From Megaleporinus macrocephalus (Eukaryota > Chordata > Actinopteri > Characiformes > Anostomidae), in NCBI GenBank assembly GCA_021613375.1, contig CM038717.1, positions 39,369,723 to 39,433,722 of the forward strand: 64,000 nucleotides of DNA. The letters are read 5' to 3'. Below are positions 35,151 through 46,325 of this stretch, in pieces; positions within the stretch are counted from its first letter, which is position 1, and each line of letters opens with the position of its first letter. The notes under the pieces are model-generated. The model did no database searches and was not told the origin of the DNA. It worked only from the letters and a program-made list of their open reading frames with translations. Position numbers and translations under genes: made by a program.

Positions 35151-36126
35151 TCAAGTCAAGTGGGTTTTATTGTCATTTCAACTACATACAGAGTACACAG
35201 TGAAACGAAACAACGTTCCTCCAGAACCATGGAGCAACATAGACAGTGCATACAGACACAAGTGCAACACGAACAAACAAGTGCGGACAGACAACACAAC
35301 ACAACACAGTACAGACAGAACACAACACAGTACAGACACAACACAACACAGTACAGACACAACACAACACAGTACATACAGAACACAACACAGTACAGAC
35401 AGAACACAACACAGTACAGAAAACACAACACAGTACAGACAACACAACACAGTACATACACAACACAGTACAGACAGAACACAACACAGTACAGACAACA
35501 TAACACAGTTCAGACAGAACACAACACAGTAAGAACACAACACAGTACAGACACAACACAACACAGTACAGACAACATAACACAGTTCAGACAGAACACA
35601 ACACAGTAAGAACACAACACAGTACAGAAAACACAACACAGTACAGACAACACAACACAGTACATACACAACACAGTACAGACAGAACACAACACAGTAC
35701 AGACAACATAACACAGTACAGACAGAACACAACACAGTACAGACAACACAACCCAGTACAGACAACACAACCCAGTACAGACAGAACACAACACAGTACA
35801 GACAGAACACAACACAGTACAGACAGAACACAACACAGTACAGACAGAACACAACACAGTACAGACTGAACACAACACAGTACAGACAGAACACAACACA
35901 GTACAGACTGAACACAACACAGTACAGACAACACAACACAGTACAGACACAACACAATACAGTACAGACAGAACACAACACAGTACAGACAACACAACAC
36001 AGTACAGACACAACACAGTACAGACACAACACAACACAGTACAGACAACACAACACAGTACAGACAACACAACACAGTACAGACAGAACACAACACAGTA
36101 CAGACAGAACACAACACAGTACAGAC
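35151..36126 (-). mobile_element. 5'-truncated LINE/SINE-type insertion with internal minisatellite
   Basis: Read on the minus strand, the right-hand (3') end at 35151-35290 shows a retroelement terminus: ATGACAATAAAACCCACTTG then a short CTTGA tail, preceded by GTTTCACTGTGTACTCTG and CATGGTTCTGGAGGAACG. The remaining 840 bases are a tandem array (next entry). Flanking AACATTAG copies mark the insertion into the TGAGTCA satellite. No reverse transcriptase or endonuclease coding remains. Confidence 0.7.
35290..36126. repeat. About 20-bp minisatellite inside the retroelement
   Basis: Units of type ACACAACACAGTACAGACAG with 14-21-bp variants, about 40 copies. The starting sequence is visible just outside the array (GACAGTGCATACAGACACAA, 35239-35258). 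Cys/Val/Leu/Tyr frames up to 321 codons on the minus strand are artefacts. Confidence 0.95.
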
Positions 36127-36134
36127 AACATTAG
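36127..36134. repeat. Target-site duplication, right copy (AACATTAG)
   Basis: Matches 35143-35150. Confidence 0.6.
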
Positions 36135-37165
36135 ACAACTCAACTGAGTTAACTCAATTCTAATGATTCATCTGGAATGGGTCTAATTACAAAATTTAAT
36201 TCAGTCAACTGGGATGAATTAAAATAGAAGTCAACTAGATTAAATCCAGTTAACTCCACTGAGTCTACTGGAAAGAACGTTATGAGACAACTCAACTGAG
36301 TCAATTCAACTCAATGATTCATCTGGAATGGGTCAAATTACACAATTCAATTAGGTCAACTGGTATGAATAAAATGAATCTACAGGAAAGAACAACATTA
36401 GACAACTCAACTGAGTCCACTCAACTCTAATGATTTATCTGCAATGAGTGAAATTACACAAATAAACTGGGTCAACTGGTATAAAGACTAGTCAACTAGA
36501 TTAGATCCAATTAGTCAACTCAAATGAGTCGACCAGAAAGAACAACATAGACAACTCAAGCGAGTTAACCCAACTCTAATGATTCATCTGGAATGGGTCT
36601 AATTACACAATTTAATTGAATGAACTGCTATAAATTAATTAGGCTAAGGAACTCTAATCATAGTCAGTGACAAGTCAAATGCATCAACTAGAATTCAAAA
36701 TGTCAAATGATTCATCTGGAATGAGTCAAATTACGCAATTCAATTGAGTCAACTGATGTGAATCAAAAATTAAATCCAGTTAGTCGACTCAACTGAAATG
36801 ATTCAACTGGAATGAGTCAAATTACACAAGCCAACTAGACTAAATGCAGTTAGTCAACTCAAATGGGTCTACAGAAAGAACTATATCAGACAACTCAACG
36901 AAATCAATTCAACTCGAATGATTCATCAGGAATAAATCAAAGGACACAATTCAGTTGGGTAAACTGGTATGAATCAAAATAGACAATTCTATTGGAATAA
37001 CTCCAATTAGACCACTCAAATTAGAATGAGCAAAATTAGACCAAGCAAGTCAAAGTACAATTAGTACAACTGGCTCAAATGCGTCAAAGGAACTAATTAG
37101 ATTAGACAACTGGGAGGAGCCGGATTAGACGACTCCAAAGTCAAACGAAATGAATCTGAAGAGAC
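36135..37165. repeat. Degenerate satellite rich in TGAGTCA, right part
   Basis: Continuation of 34420-35142 with the same modules (AATGATTCATCTGGAATG, GTCAAATTACACAATTCAAT). TGAGTCA appears near 36297, 36731, 36746 and 36814, with near-matches between (TGAGTCG, TGAGTTA, TGAGTCC). Confidence 0.8.
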
Positions 37166-37735
37166 AACTCAAACGTGTGGTGTTGTGTTATCTATTCGAG
37201 TAAATCCAGCCATGCAGGACGTGTAACAGCACTCAGAAACTGCTCAGTATGTTCGCTGTGCTGATGATTTATCTCAGAGCAATCTCTGACTGTCTCTCAG
37301 GAGCTACGTGACTCGACTGAGATCCTGGCCACAAACCGCTTCTACGCTGAATTGGAAAACACTTCAGTAATTCCTGTCCCCCCCAAACTCTCCCCGTTCC
37401 GCCAAACACAGCCGCTTGCTAGTGTAAACAAACTGACCTGCATGGCTGAGTGTCTGCTGGAGCCCAGCACCCGCGCTGCAGTGGATTTGAGATTTTCGAG
37501 CCTCAGGTACGGTACATGCACCCGAGTCCGCGAGTGTCTTTCGGGCAGAGCGGACTCTGAAAGTAGCTGGATAAAGAAAGTAGAAGGAAAAGAAAGTAAA
37601 GGAAGAAGCGGGGGGTCGGGATCAACGTGCTCAGTGAAGCTGATCTCAAAACAGGAAAGACTGAGAACCATTTGACCCCTGCAGTGAAACACCCACATGT
37701 ACACATAAACGAGTGAACCCACACACACTAGAGGG
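37166..37735. other. Single-copy DNA, no gene recognised
   Basis: Frames overlap on both strands (107 codons at 37352-37675 plus; 160 codons at 37342-37824 minus) and neither is recognisable. Confidence 0.4.
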
Positions 37736-37882
37736 GAAGAAGCATACTTGCCCAGGGTGGTGGGCCACCCTATTCGCAGTTGGGGATCTTGATCAAGTCC
37801 AGTAGGTTCAGGGAATCGAACCAACGATCTTCCGATCCCTAGACTTGTTACCCAACTTTGGGCCCACGACTGCCCCCTACTT
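37736..37882 (-). repeat. tRNA-derived SINE, minus orientation
   Basis: On the minus strand it starts GGGGGCAGTCGTGGGCCC and contains a perfect pol III B box, GGTTCGATTCC (37812-37822 as GGAATCGAACC on plus). It then continues GATCAAGATCCCCAACTGCG and GCCCACCACCCTGGGCAAG. The A-box region is degraded. It resembles common fish SINEs. Confidence 0.75.
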
Positions 37883-38760
37883 CATCAATGCTGACAGACC
37901 ACCGAAACAATCTGACTCAGATCAAACAAAGAAACTGCTGGTGTTCCCAAAACAGACTGACCACCTGTCCAGAGTTCAGAACTCGAGATCAGTTAATGCA
38001 ACTGGGCTGACTCAAACCCCAACAAGCAGAAAGTACAGGCAGCTCCTAAGCTGGACCTAAAGAGCGTATGGAAAACTTTCCCTGGAGAGTTCTACGGAAA
38101 ACAAGCAAGCCCCCTAGAAAGATCAGAAGCGGCAACAAAGGTAAAAAGGGTTCGAAGGGTTAAGCAATGCTTTCAATTGTAAAGTTCAATTGTAGGTACA
38201 CGGAGGAGATGTTTTCAGCTACTTCAGCTTTCTAGGACACGGAAGCCCGTTTGGTTTTCTGCACAACAGGACCTTAATGAAGCTTCGCTTTAGAGTGAAG
38301 TGGCTCCTGGAAACCAAGATGAGCTGTCCAAGAAATCTTGTCCTAACGATGAGCTGCTTCTGCCGTTACTTCAGGAACAAAGCCATTGAGATCCATTAGG
38401 TTCCACAAGCACCAGGACTACATCATATCCTCAGTTATTTACCGAACAGGGCAGAAAGAGAGAGAGAGGGAAAGAGTGGCGGAGAGGGGGAAGCTTGCGT
38501 GTTCCTCGATGCCGCTCGAGTGTGAAAAACACTTCATCCTTCTACGTTCCTGGCGTCATCTGGAGAGGGACGTTCTAAAATTATTCAGAGTGACACACTT
38601 AACGCAGCCGGAACGCCAGTGTTTCCGAGGAGTCCGTTTCAGCCGCGTGACTTCAATTAACCGGGCTGATCTCTGGAGGACGCAGGACAAGAAACAAGGC
38701 GAGTCAACGTGTCCGGTGGGATGGGGGTGGGATAGAACATGAGGATATGTATAATTTTTT
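37883..38760. other. Single-copy DNA; possible conserved part at 38380-38740
   Basis: The 38380-38740 part is CpG-containing (CGATGCCGCTCGAGTGTG, GAGTCCGTTTCAGCCGCGTG) with a short GA tract at 38456-38469. The 118-codon frame at 38386-38742 has no recognised domain. Confidence 0.35.
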
Positions 38761-39560
38761 ATAGTGCCTACAAAAAGTTGGGACGGTTTGTGAATATAAA
38801 TAATAGCCAGAAGCTCTGAACCGTAAATGTACCTAAATTTCCTGTATGACTGGTTCTAGACTTTCCCCTTACTTTGCTGAGCTCATGAATAATTAAACAA
38901 GCTCTGCTCTGATTGGCTGGTTTACAGTGAGATGCCGTGATGACCATACAGCAGCAACACAGACCAAATAAAATGGGCCTCTGTGTAAATAAGCTCCGCC
39001 CTCGTACTGTTTAGTTAGCTATGCTAGTTACTTGGAGCTGCTGGTATCTAACGTTACCTGTACTAGCTACTCTCTTTGATCTGGACATCAAACACAAAGT
39101 AGATGAAAGGTGTCTCTGTGAAACTTTCAGTTAAAGATAATCTGCTTCAACCAGCACACAGTGATCCACTCACACAGCATGGCTGCTACTTCCAGTCACT
39201 GTTGGAGGTTGTGGTGCTAATAAAGGTGGAGCTGCTCGTCTCTTCAGTCTCTTCAGTGTTGAACGCTGAGCTGAAGCTGCTCCATGGTGTCCGAGTGTTG
39301 GAGAAACTGTCCGGAGTGAAACGTACAGACTGCAGAGTTAAAGTTGTTCAGGATTCTGTTAAAGATGTTGGAAGTTCAGCAGCTGGTTTTGGGAATTCTC
39401 CGTTCCACCTTAAACGCTGCTGTGGTTCCATTCTGGCGTCTGTACGAGCTGCAGTGTTTAAGGTGGAACATTAGATGAAGAATGTGGAGAAGAGGAACTT
39501 CAGGCTGGTTTAAAGATGAACATGGAGCTCTGACAGTTGGGTTGTTTGTTGGGAAGGAAT
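38761..39560. other. Unrecognised sequence, possible old repeat, with a 123-codon frame
   Basis: A plus-strand frame at 39103-39474 reads MKGVSVKLSV... and ends KVEH; it shows no signal peptide, membrane segment or motif I know. The upstream part (GCCTACAAAAAGTTGGGACG, TGATTGGCTGGTTTACAGTG) has the feel of a dispersed element. No splice sites or promoter support a gene. Confidence 0.25.
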
Positions 39561-39789
39561 GAAAAGTGGCGACGTTCCCTTCACAGCCTGGAACTCTGGA
39601 TTCCTGCAGGATAACAAATCCTATGCAGACTGCTTGGAAGTCTGGAACATGGTACGTTGTTATGGCTCATATAGGTGTGATGTATGTGTGTCCATGTATA
39701 TATGGTACAGATCCCATATATTATGATGTTTTTATACATCATAATATCAGGATCTATACACGTAGAACTAAAATGCTATATATAGCAGC

Positions 39790-40397
39790 CATGTTGAAAC
39801 AGGGGCTGTCCCCAAACCGAGCCCACCTCCTGAAAAACAACCCCACACCATTATCCCTCCTCCACCAAACTTTACACTTGGCACAATGCTGTCAGACAAG
39901 TATCGTTCCCCTGGCAACCGCCAAACCCAGACTCGTCCACTGAATTTCCACATGGAGAAGCGTGATTGGTCACTCCAGAGAACACGTCTCCACAGCTCTA
40001 GAGTTCAGTGTTGGTGTGCTTTACTCCACTGTATCTGACGCTCTGCATTGTTCTTGGTGATGTAAGGCTTGGATGCAGCTGCTCGGTCATGAAGACCCAT
40101 TCCATGAAGCTCTCTACGCTCTGTTCTTGAGCTGATCTGAAGACCACATGAAGTTTGGAGGTCTGTAGTGACTGACTCTGTAGAAAGTTGGTGACCTCTG
40201 TGCACTATGCTCCTCAGCATCCGCTGACCTGCTCTGTCATTGTACGTGTTCTACCACTTGGTGTCTGAGTTGCTGTCGTTCTCAATCACTTCTACTTTGT
40301 TCTAACACCACTGACAGTCCACTGTGGAATATTTAGTAGTGAGGAAACTTCACCACTGGACTCGTTGTACAGGTGGCGTCCTGTCACGGTACCACGC
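39790..40397 (-). pseudogene. Tc1-like transposase relic, N-terminal two-thirds (minus)
   Basis: Tc1/mariner transposases cut and paste DNA at TA sites using an N-terminal HTH pair and a DDE catalytic domain. On the minus strand this copy starts near 40397 (GGTACCGTGACAGGACGCCA) with the first HTH region. It passes through a stretch reading RELHGMGLHDRAAASKPYIT (40005-40220), the link to the catalytic domain, and ends with [18 protein letters not shown] (around 39825-39880), the hallmark block near the second catalytic aspartate. The C-terminal DDE block (SPDLNPIEHLW type) is missing and the frame is broken between the two fragments, so it is inactive. Its 40000-40397 part is the reverse complement of 48250-48590, a second copy in the other orientation. 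Confidence 0.9.
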
Positions 40398-40405
40398 TGG
40401 AGTTA

Positions 40406-40407
<2 letters not shown>

Positions 40408-40446
<39 letters not shown>
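40408..40446. repeat. (GT)n microsatellite
   Basis: About 19 GT units at the 5' edge of the minus-strand Tc1 relic, possibly replacing its terminal repeat. Confidence 0.95.
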
Positions 40447-40448
<2 letters not shown>

Positions 40449-40789
40449 ACAGAATCCTAAATCTAAGCAGAATCGATTTTGCCTCCTACAGTTTTATAAA
40501 ATGAAACATAGCACAGCCTTCAGTCAAAACATTTCGTACTTAAAGTGTACAGACAGAAACAAACGTGTTCACACGCCTGGACACAGAGCCTGACTGCGAA
40601 CAACACTGCACTGCTGTTTCCCTCTGTACTGAACATCTCCCTCACTTCCACTCTCTCTGTCTGTCAAAATCCTGGAGGAAAACATTACAGCAGACCAGCA
40701 TGTACAGGTGCCCAACCTTCACAACCAAACCCACCAGAGAAATCCTTACAGAGACCAGCTGTACTGCAGAGCTGCTCATTCAACCCAGC

Positions 40790-41346
40790 TCCATTTATAT
40801 ACAATACCTACATTTAGAGTTATACATTCAACCTAATGAGAAACTGTAGCTCCATTTATATACAATACCTACATTTAGAGTTATACATTCAACCTAATGA
40901 GAAACTGTAACTCAGTTTATATACAATACCTACATTTAGAGTTATACATTCAACCTTATGAGAAACTGTAACTCAGTTTATATACAGTACCTACATTTAG
41001 AGTTATACATTCAACCTAATGAGAAACTGTAACTCAGTTTATATACAATACCTACATTTAGAGTTATACATTCAACCTAATGAGAAACTGTAACTCACTT
41101 TATATACAATACCTACATTTAGAGTTATACACTCAACCTAATGAGAAACTATAGACTCAGTTTATACACAATACCTACATTTAGAGTTATACACTCAACC
41201 TAATGAGAAACTGTAACTCAGTTTATATACAATACCTACATTTAGAGTTATACATTCAACCTAATGAGAAACTATAGACTCAGTTTATATACAATACCTA
41301 CATTTAGAGTTATACATTCAACCTAATGAGAAACTGTAACTAAGGG
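40790..41346. repeat. 61-bp minisatellite, 9 units
   Basis: The unit contains GTTTATATACAATACCTACA, TTTAGAGTTATACATTCAAC and CTAATGAGAAACTGTAACTC. Two units carry ACTATAGACTCAG instead of ACTGTAACTCAG, showing internal block duplication. Confidence 0.97.
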
Positions 41347-41789
41347 TTACCTGTATCTACTGCAAATGTATATTAACGCCTGTAAACAATAAAATCCTCA
41401 GCACAATAAATCAACACCCATAATATATACAGTTCCTCCGTCCTCCAGGCCAGCTTTAAAATCCAGCAGTACAACAAGGACAGTCTTACCAGATTTGTAA
41501 ACTGATGAGGTAAATCCTGGATCAATACAGATGTTTGGAGGCTTCTGGAGATGGGATAGTCCAGTGGAAGGTGAAGCTGTTGTCCAGAGAGTTTTAATCT
41601 GAAGTTTGAAAGGACAAAAGATTCTCCAGATACCAGCAAGAAACAGCTAATCCAAGCAGTAAGTCCACAAATTCTCCAAACAACTCACAACTACTTCCTG
41701 TTCCTGCCGTTAGGAGTCAGTATAGAGCACAGCTCCCCTTGAGACTGGAGGTGTAAGTGCAGCTGGTTACCTGATAGGCCGTTTTCAGT
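41347..41789. other. Single-copy spacer
   Basis: An 88-codon minus-strand frame at 41373-41639 has no recognised domain. Confidence 0.4.
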
Positions 41790-44700
41790 AGTGGTTAGTA
41801 CGGTGGTGTAGTGGTCAGTACGGTGGTGTAGTGGTTAGTACGGTGGTGTAGTGGTTAGTATGGTGGTGTAGTGGTTAGTACGGTGGTGTAGTGGTCAGTA
41901 TGGTGGTGTAGTGGTTAGTATGGTGGTGTAGTGGTTAGTATGGTGGTGTAGTGGTTAGTAAGGTGGTGTAGTGGTCAGTATGGTGGTGTAGTGGTTAGTA
42001 TGGTGGTGTAGTGGTTAGTATGGTGGTGTAGTGGTTAGTACGGTGGTGTAGTGGTTAGTATGGTGGTGTAGTGGTTAGTACGGTGGTGTAGTGGTTAGTA
42101 TGGTGGTGTAGTGGTTAGTATGGTGGTGTAGTGGTCAGTATGGTGGTGTAGTGGTCAGTATGGTGGTGTAGTGGTTAGTAAGGTGGTGTAGTGGTTGGTA
42201 TGGTGGTGTAGTGGTCAGTACGGTGGTGTAGTGGTTAGTATGGTGGTGTAGTGGTTAGTATGGTGGTGTAGTGGTCAGTACGGTGGTGTAGTGTTTAGTA
42301 TGGTGGTGTAGTGGTTAGTACGGTGGTGTAGTGGTTAGTACGGTGGTGTAGTGGTTAGTATGGTGGTGTAGTGGTTAGTACGGTGGTGTAGTGGTCAGTA
42401 CGGTGGTGTAGTGGTTAGTACGGTGGTGTAGTGGTTAGTATGGTGGTGTAGTGGTTAGTATGGTGGTGTAGTGATCAGTACGGTGGTGTAGTGGTTAGTA
42501 CGGTGGTGTAGTGGTTAGTATGGTGGTGTAGTGGTTAGTATGGTGGTGTAGTGGTCAGTATGGTGGTGTAGTGGTTAGTATGGTGGTGTAGTGGTCAGTA
42601 CGGTGGTGTAGTGGTCAGTATGGTGGTGTAGTGGTAAGTACGTGGCGTTGTTGTTAGTATGGTGGTGTAGTGATTAGTATGGTGGTGTAGTGGTTAGTAT
42701 AGTGGTGTAGTGGTCAGTATGGTGGTGTAGTGGTCAGTACGGTGGTGTAGTGGTTAGTACGGTGGTGTAGTGGTCAGTACGGTGGTGTAGTGTTAGTATG
42801 GTGGTGTAGTGGTTAGTATGGTGGTGTAGTGGTTAGTACGGTGGTGTAGTGGTTAGTATGGTGGTGTAGTGGTTAGTACGGTGGTGTAGTGGTTAGTATG
42901 GTGGTGTAGTGGTTAGTATGGTGGTGTAGTGGTCAGTATGGTGGTGTAGTGGTCAGTATGGTGGTGTAGTGGTTAGTAAGGTGGTGTAGTGGTTGGTATG
43001 GTGGTGTAGTGGTCAGTACGGTGGTGTAGTGGTTAGTATGGTGGTGTAGTGGTTAGTATGGTGGTGTAGTGGTCAGTATGGTGGTGTAGTGGTTAGTATG
43101 GTGGTGTAGTGGTCAGTACGGTGGTGTAGTGGTCAGTACGGTGGTGTAGTGGTCAGTACGGTGGTGTAGTGGTTAGTATGGTGGTGTAGTGGTTAGTATG
43201 GTGGTGTAGTGATCAGTACGGTGGTGTAGTGGTTAGTACGGTGGTGTAGTGGTTAGTATGGTGGTGTAGTGGTTAGTATGGTGGTGTAGTGGTCAGTATG
43301 GTGGTGTAGTGGTTAGTATGGTGGTGTAGTGGTCAGTACGGTGGTGTAGTGGTCAGTATGGTGGTGTAGTGGTAAGTACGGTGGCGTTGTTGTTAGTATG
43401 GTGGTGTAGTGATTAGTACGGTGGTGTAGTGGTTAGTATAGTGGTGTAGTGGTCAGTATGGTGGTGTAGTGGTCAGTACGGTGGTGTAGTGGTTAGTACG
43501 GTGGTGTAGTGGTTAGTACGGTGGTGTAGTGGTTAGTACGGTGGTGTAGTGGTCAGTATGGTGGTGTAGTGGTTAGTAGGTGGTGTAGTGGTTAGTATGG
43601 TGGTGTAGTGATCAGTACGTTGGTGTAGTGGTTAGTATGGTGGTGTAGTGGTTAGTATGGTGGTGTAGTGGTTAGTATGGTGGTGTAGTGGTCAGTACGT
43701 TGGTGTAGTGGTTAGTATGGTGGTGTAGTGGTTAGTACGGTGGTGTAGTGATCAGTACGTTGGTGTAGTGGTTAGTATGGTGGTGTAGTGGTTAGTACGG
43801 TGGTGTAGTGGTTAGTATGGTGGTGTAGTGGTTAGTATGGTGGTGTAGTGGTCAGTACGGTGGTGTAGTGGTTAGTATGGTGGTGTAGTGGTTAGTATGG
43901 TGGTGTAGTGGTTAGTATGGTGGTGTAGTGGTCAGTACGTTGGTGTAGTGGTTAGTATGGTGGTGTAGTGGTTAGTATGGTGGTGTAGTGATCAGTACGT
44001 TGGTGTAGTGGTTAGTATGGTGGTGTAGTGGTTAGTATGGTGGTGTAGTGGTCAGTACGGTGGTGTAGTGGTTAGTATGGTGGTGTAGTGGTTAGTATGG
44101 TGGTGTAGTGGTTAGTATGGTGGTGTAGTGGTCAGTACGTTGGTGTAGTGGTTAGTATGGTGGTGTAGTGGTTAGTACGGTGGTGTAGTGATCAGTACGT
44201 TGGTGTAGTGGTTAGTATGGTGGTGTAGTGGTTAGTACGGTGGTGTAGTGGTTAGTATGGTGGTGTAGTGGTTAGTATGGTGGTGTAGTGGTCAGTATGG
44301 TGGTGTAGTGGTCAGTATGGTGGTGTAGTGGTTAGTAAGGTGGTGTAGTGGTTGGTATGGTGGTGTAGTGGTCAGTACGGTGGTGTAGTGGTTAGTATGG
44401 TGGTGTAGTGGTTAGTATGGTGGTGTAGTGGTCAGTATGGTGGTGTAGTGGTTAGTATGGTGGTGTAGTGGTCAGTACGGTGGTGTAGTGGTCAGTACGG
44501 TGGTGTAGTGGTCAGTACGGTGGTGTAGTGGTTAGTATGGTGGTGTAGTGGTTAGTATGGTGGTGTAGTGATCAGTACGGTGGTGTAGTGGTTAGTACGG
44601 TGGTGTAGTGGTTAGTATGGTGGTGTAGTGGTTAGTATGGTGGTGTAGTGGTCAGTATGGTGGTGTAGTGGTTAGTATGGTGGTGTAGTGGTCAGTACGG

Positions 44701-45898
44701 TGGTGTAGTGGTCAGTATGGTGGTGTAGTGGTAAGTACGGTGGCGTTGTTGTTAGTATGGTGGTGTAGTGATTAGTACGGTGGTGTAGTGGTTAGTATAG
44801 TGGTGTAGTGGTCAGTATGGTGGTGTAGTGGTCAGTACGGTGGTGTAGTGGTTAGTACGGTGGTGTAGTGGTTAGTACGGTGGTGTAGTGGTTAGTACGG
44901 TGGTGTAGTGGTCAGTATGGTGGTGTAGTGGTTAGTATGGTGGTGTAGTGGTTAGTATGGTGGTGTAGTGATCAGTACGTTGGTGTAGTGGTTAGTATGG
45001 TGGTGTAGTGGTTAGTATGGTGGTGTAGTGGTTAGTATGGTGGTGTAGTGGTCAGTACGTTGGTGTAGTGGTTAGTATGGTGGTGTAGTGGTTAGTACGG
45101 TGGTGTAGTGATCAGTACGTTGGTGTAGTGGTTAGTATGGTGGTGTAGTGGTTAGTACGGTGGTGTAGTGGTTAGTATGGTGGTGTAGTGGTTAGTATGG
45201 TGGTGTAGTGGTCAGTACGGTGGTGTAGTGGTTAGTATGGTGGTGTAGTGGTTAGTATGGTGGTGTAGTGGTTAGTATGGTGGTGTAGTGGTCAGTACGT
45301 TGGTGTAGTGGTTAGTATGGTGGTGTAGTGGTTAGTATGGTGGTGTAGTGATCAGTACGTTGGTGTAGTGGTTAGTATGGTGGTGTAGTGGTTAGTATGG
45401 TGGTGTAGTGGTCAGTACGGTGGTGTAGTGGTTAGTATGGTGGTGTAGTGGTTAGTATGGTGGTGTAGTGGTTAGTATGGTGGTGTAGTGGTCAGTACGT
45501 TGGTGTAGTGGTTAGTATGGTGGTGTAGTGGTTAGTACGGTGGTGTAGTGATCAGTACGTTGGTGTAGTGGTTAGTATGGTGGTGTAGTGGTTAGTACGG
45601 TGGTGTAGTGGTTAGTATGGTGGTGTAGTGGTTAGTATGGTGGTGTAGTGGTCAGTACGGTGGTGTAGTGGTTAGTATGGTGGTGTAGTGGTTAGTACGG
45701 TGGTGTAGTGGTCAGTACGGTGGTGTAGTGGTTAGTATGGTGGTGTAGTGGTTAGTATGGTGGTGTAGTGGTTAGTACGGTGGTGTAGTGGTTAGGACGG
45801 TGGTGTAGTGGTTAGTATGGTGGTGTAGTGGTTAGTATGGTGGTGTAGTGGTTAGTATGGTGGTGTAGTGGTTAGTACGGTGGTGTAGTGGTTAGTAC
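41790..45898. repeat. 20-bp minisatellite, about 205 units, A-box-like, with a 1359-bp higher-order period
   Basis: The unit is TGGTGTAGTGGTTAGTACGG with C/T changes (GGTCAGTA, GTATGG, ATCAGTACGT). TGGTGTAGTGG fits the pol III A box consensus (TGGYNNAGTGG) and resembles the head of common fish SINEs. Marker variants recur at a fixed distance: GGCGTTGTTGTTAG at 43383 and 44742, and the TAAGG...GTTGGTA pair at 42979 and 44338, both 1359 bases apart. An earlier copy of each lies at 42644 and 42181. No B box and no terminator T-run lies in the unit. Confidence 0.95.
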
Positions 45899-46325
45899 TT
45901 ACATATAAGATCAGCAAGCACAGTTAGTAAGGTTCTAGCTGTTCTAGATATGGGAATATAAGCTCTAGTCGTACCAGGTTTCAGTTAGCTGTTAGGAATG
46001 GAGCAGAGCAGTGGAAACTTTGTTCCAGGGTTTCTACTGAATCATTGTAAAGGCCATCACATACAGAATGCACTGCCTCCAAAATTTCTAATCATTTTTT
46101 AATGAGGATATTTTTACTGGCGGCAACATTCACTGCTATCGTGCAGCAGCACTCAGCGACTTGGAGCGTTCTGCCATTATTTTGTTAATTTGAAGTCTTA
46201 TCAAGTCCACAGAGGTAGATCACATGTGGGTCACATTTACCCAAAAGTCTTTAGGATATATAATAAATACATATATATATATATATATATAGATACATAT
46301 AAATGTCAACTATAAGTGACATCCC
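45899..46325. other. Single-copy spacer with a short TA repeat
   Basis: (TA)n at about 46270-46291; nothing else recognised. Confidence 0.4.

Noticed and set aside
35178..36143. 321-codon Cys/Val/Leu/Tyr frame resembling a membrane protein
   Set aside because: Translation of the 20-bp minisatellite inside the retroelement; no gene signals.
39103..39474. Protein-coding gene of 123 codons
   Set aside because: No known domain, no signal or splice support and repeat-like surroundings; kept only as an unrecognised frame.
41790..45898. A true cluster of about 200 tRNA genes
   Set aside because: Units are only 20 bp with an A-box-like core; no B box, acceptor stem or cloverleaf fits.
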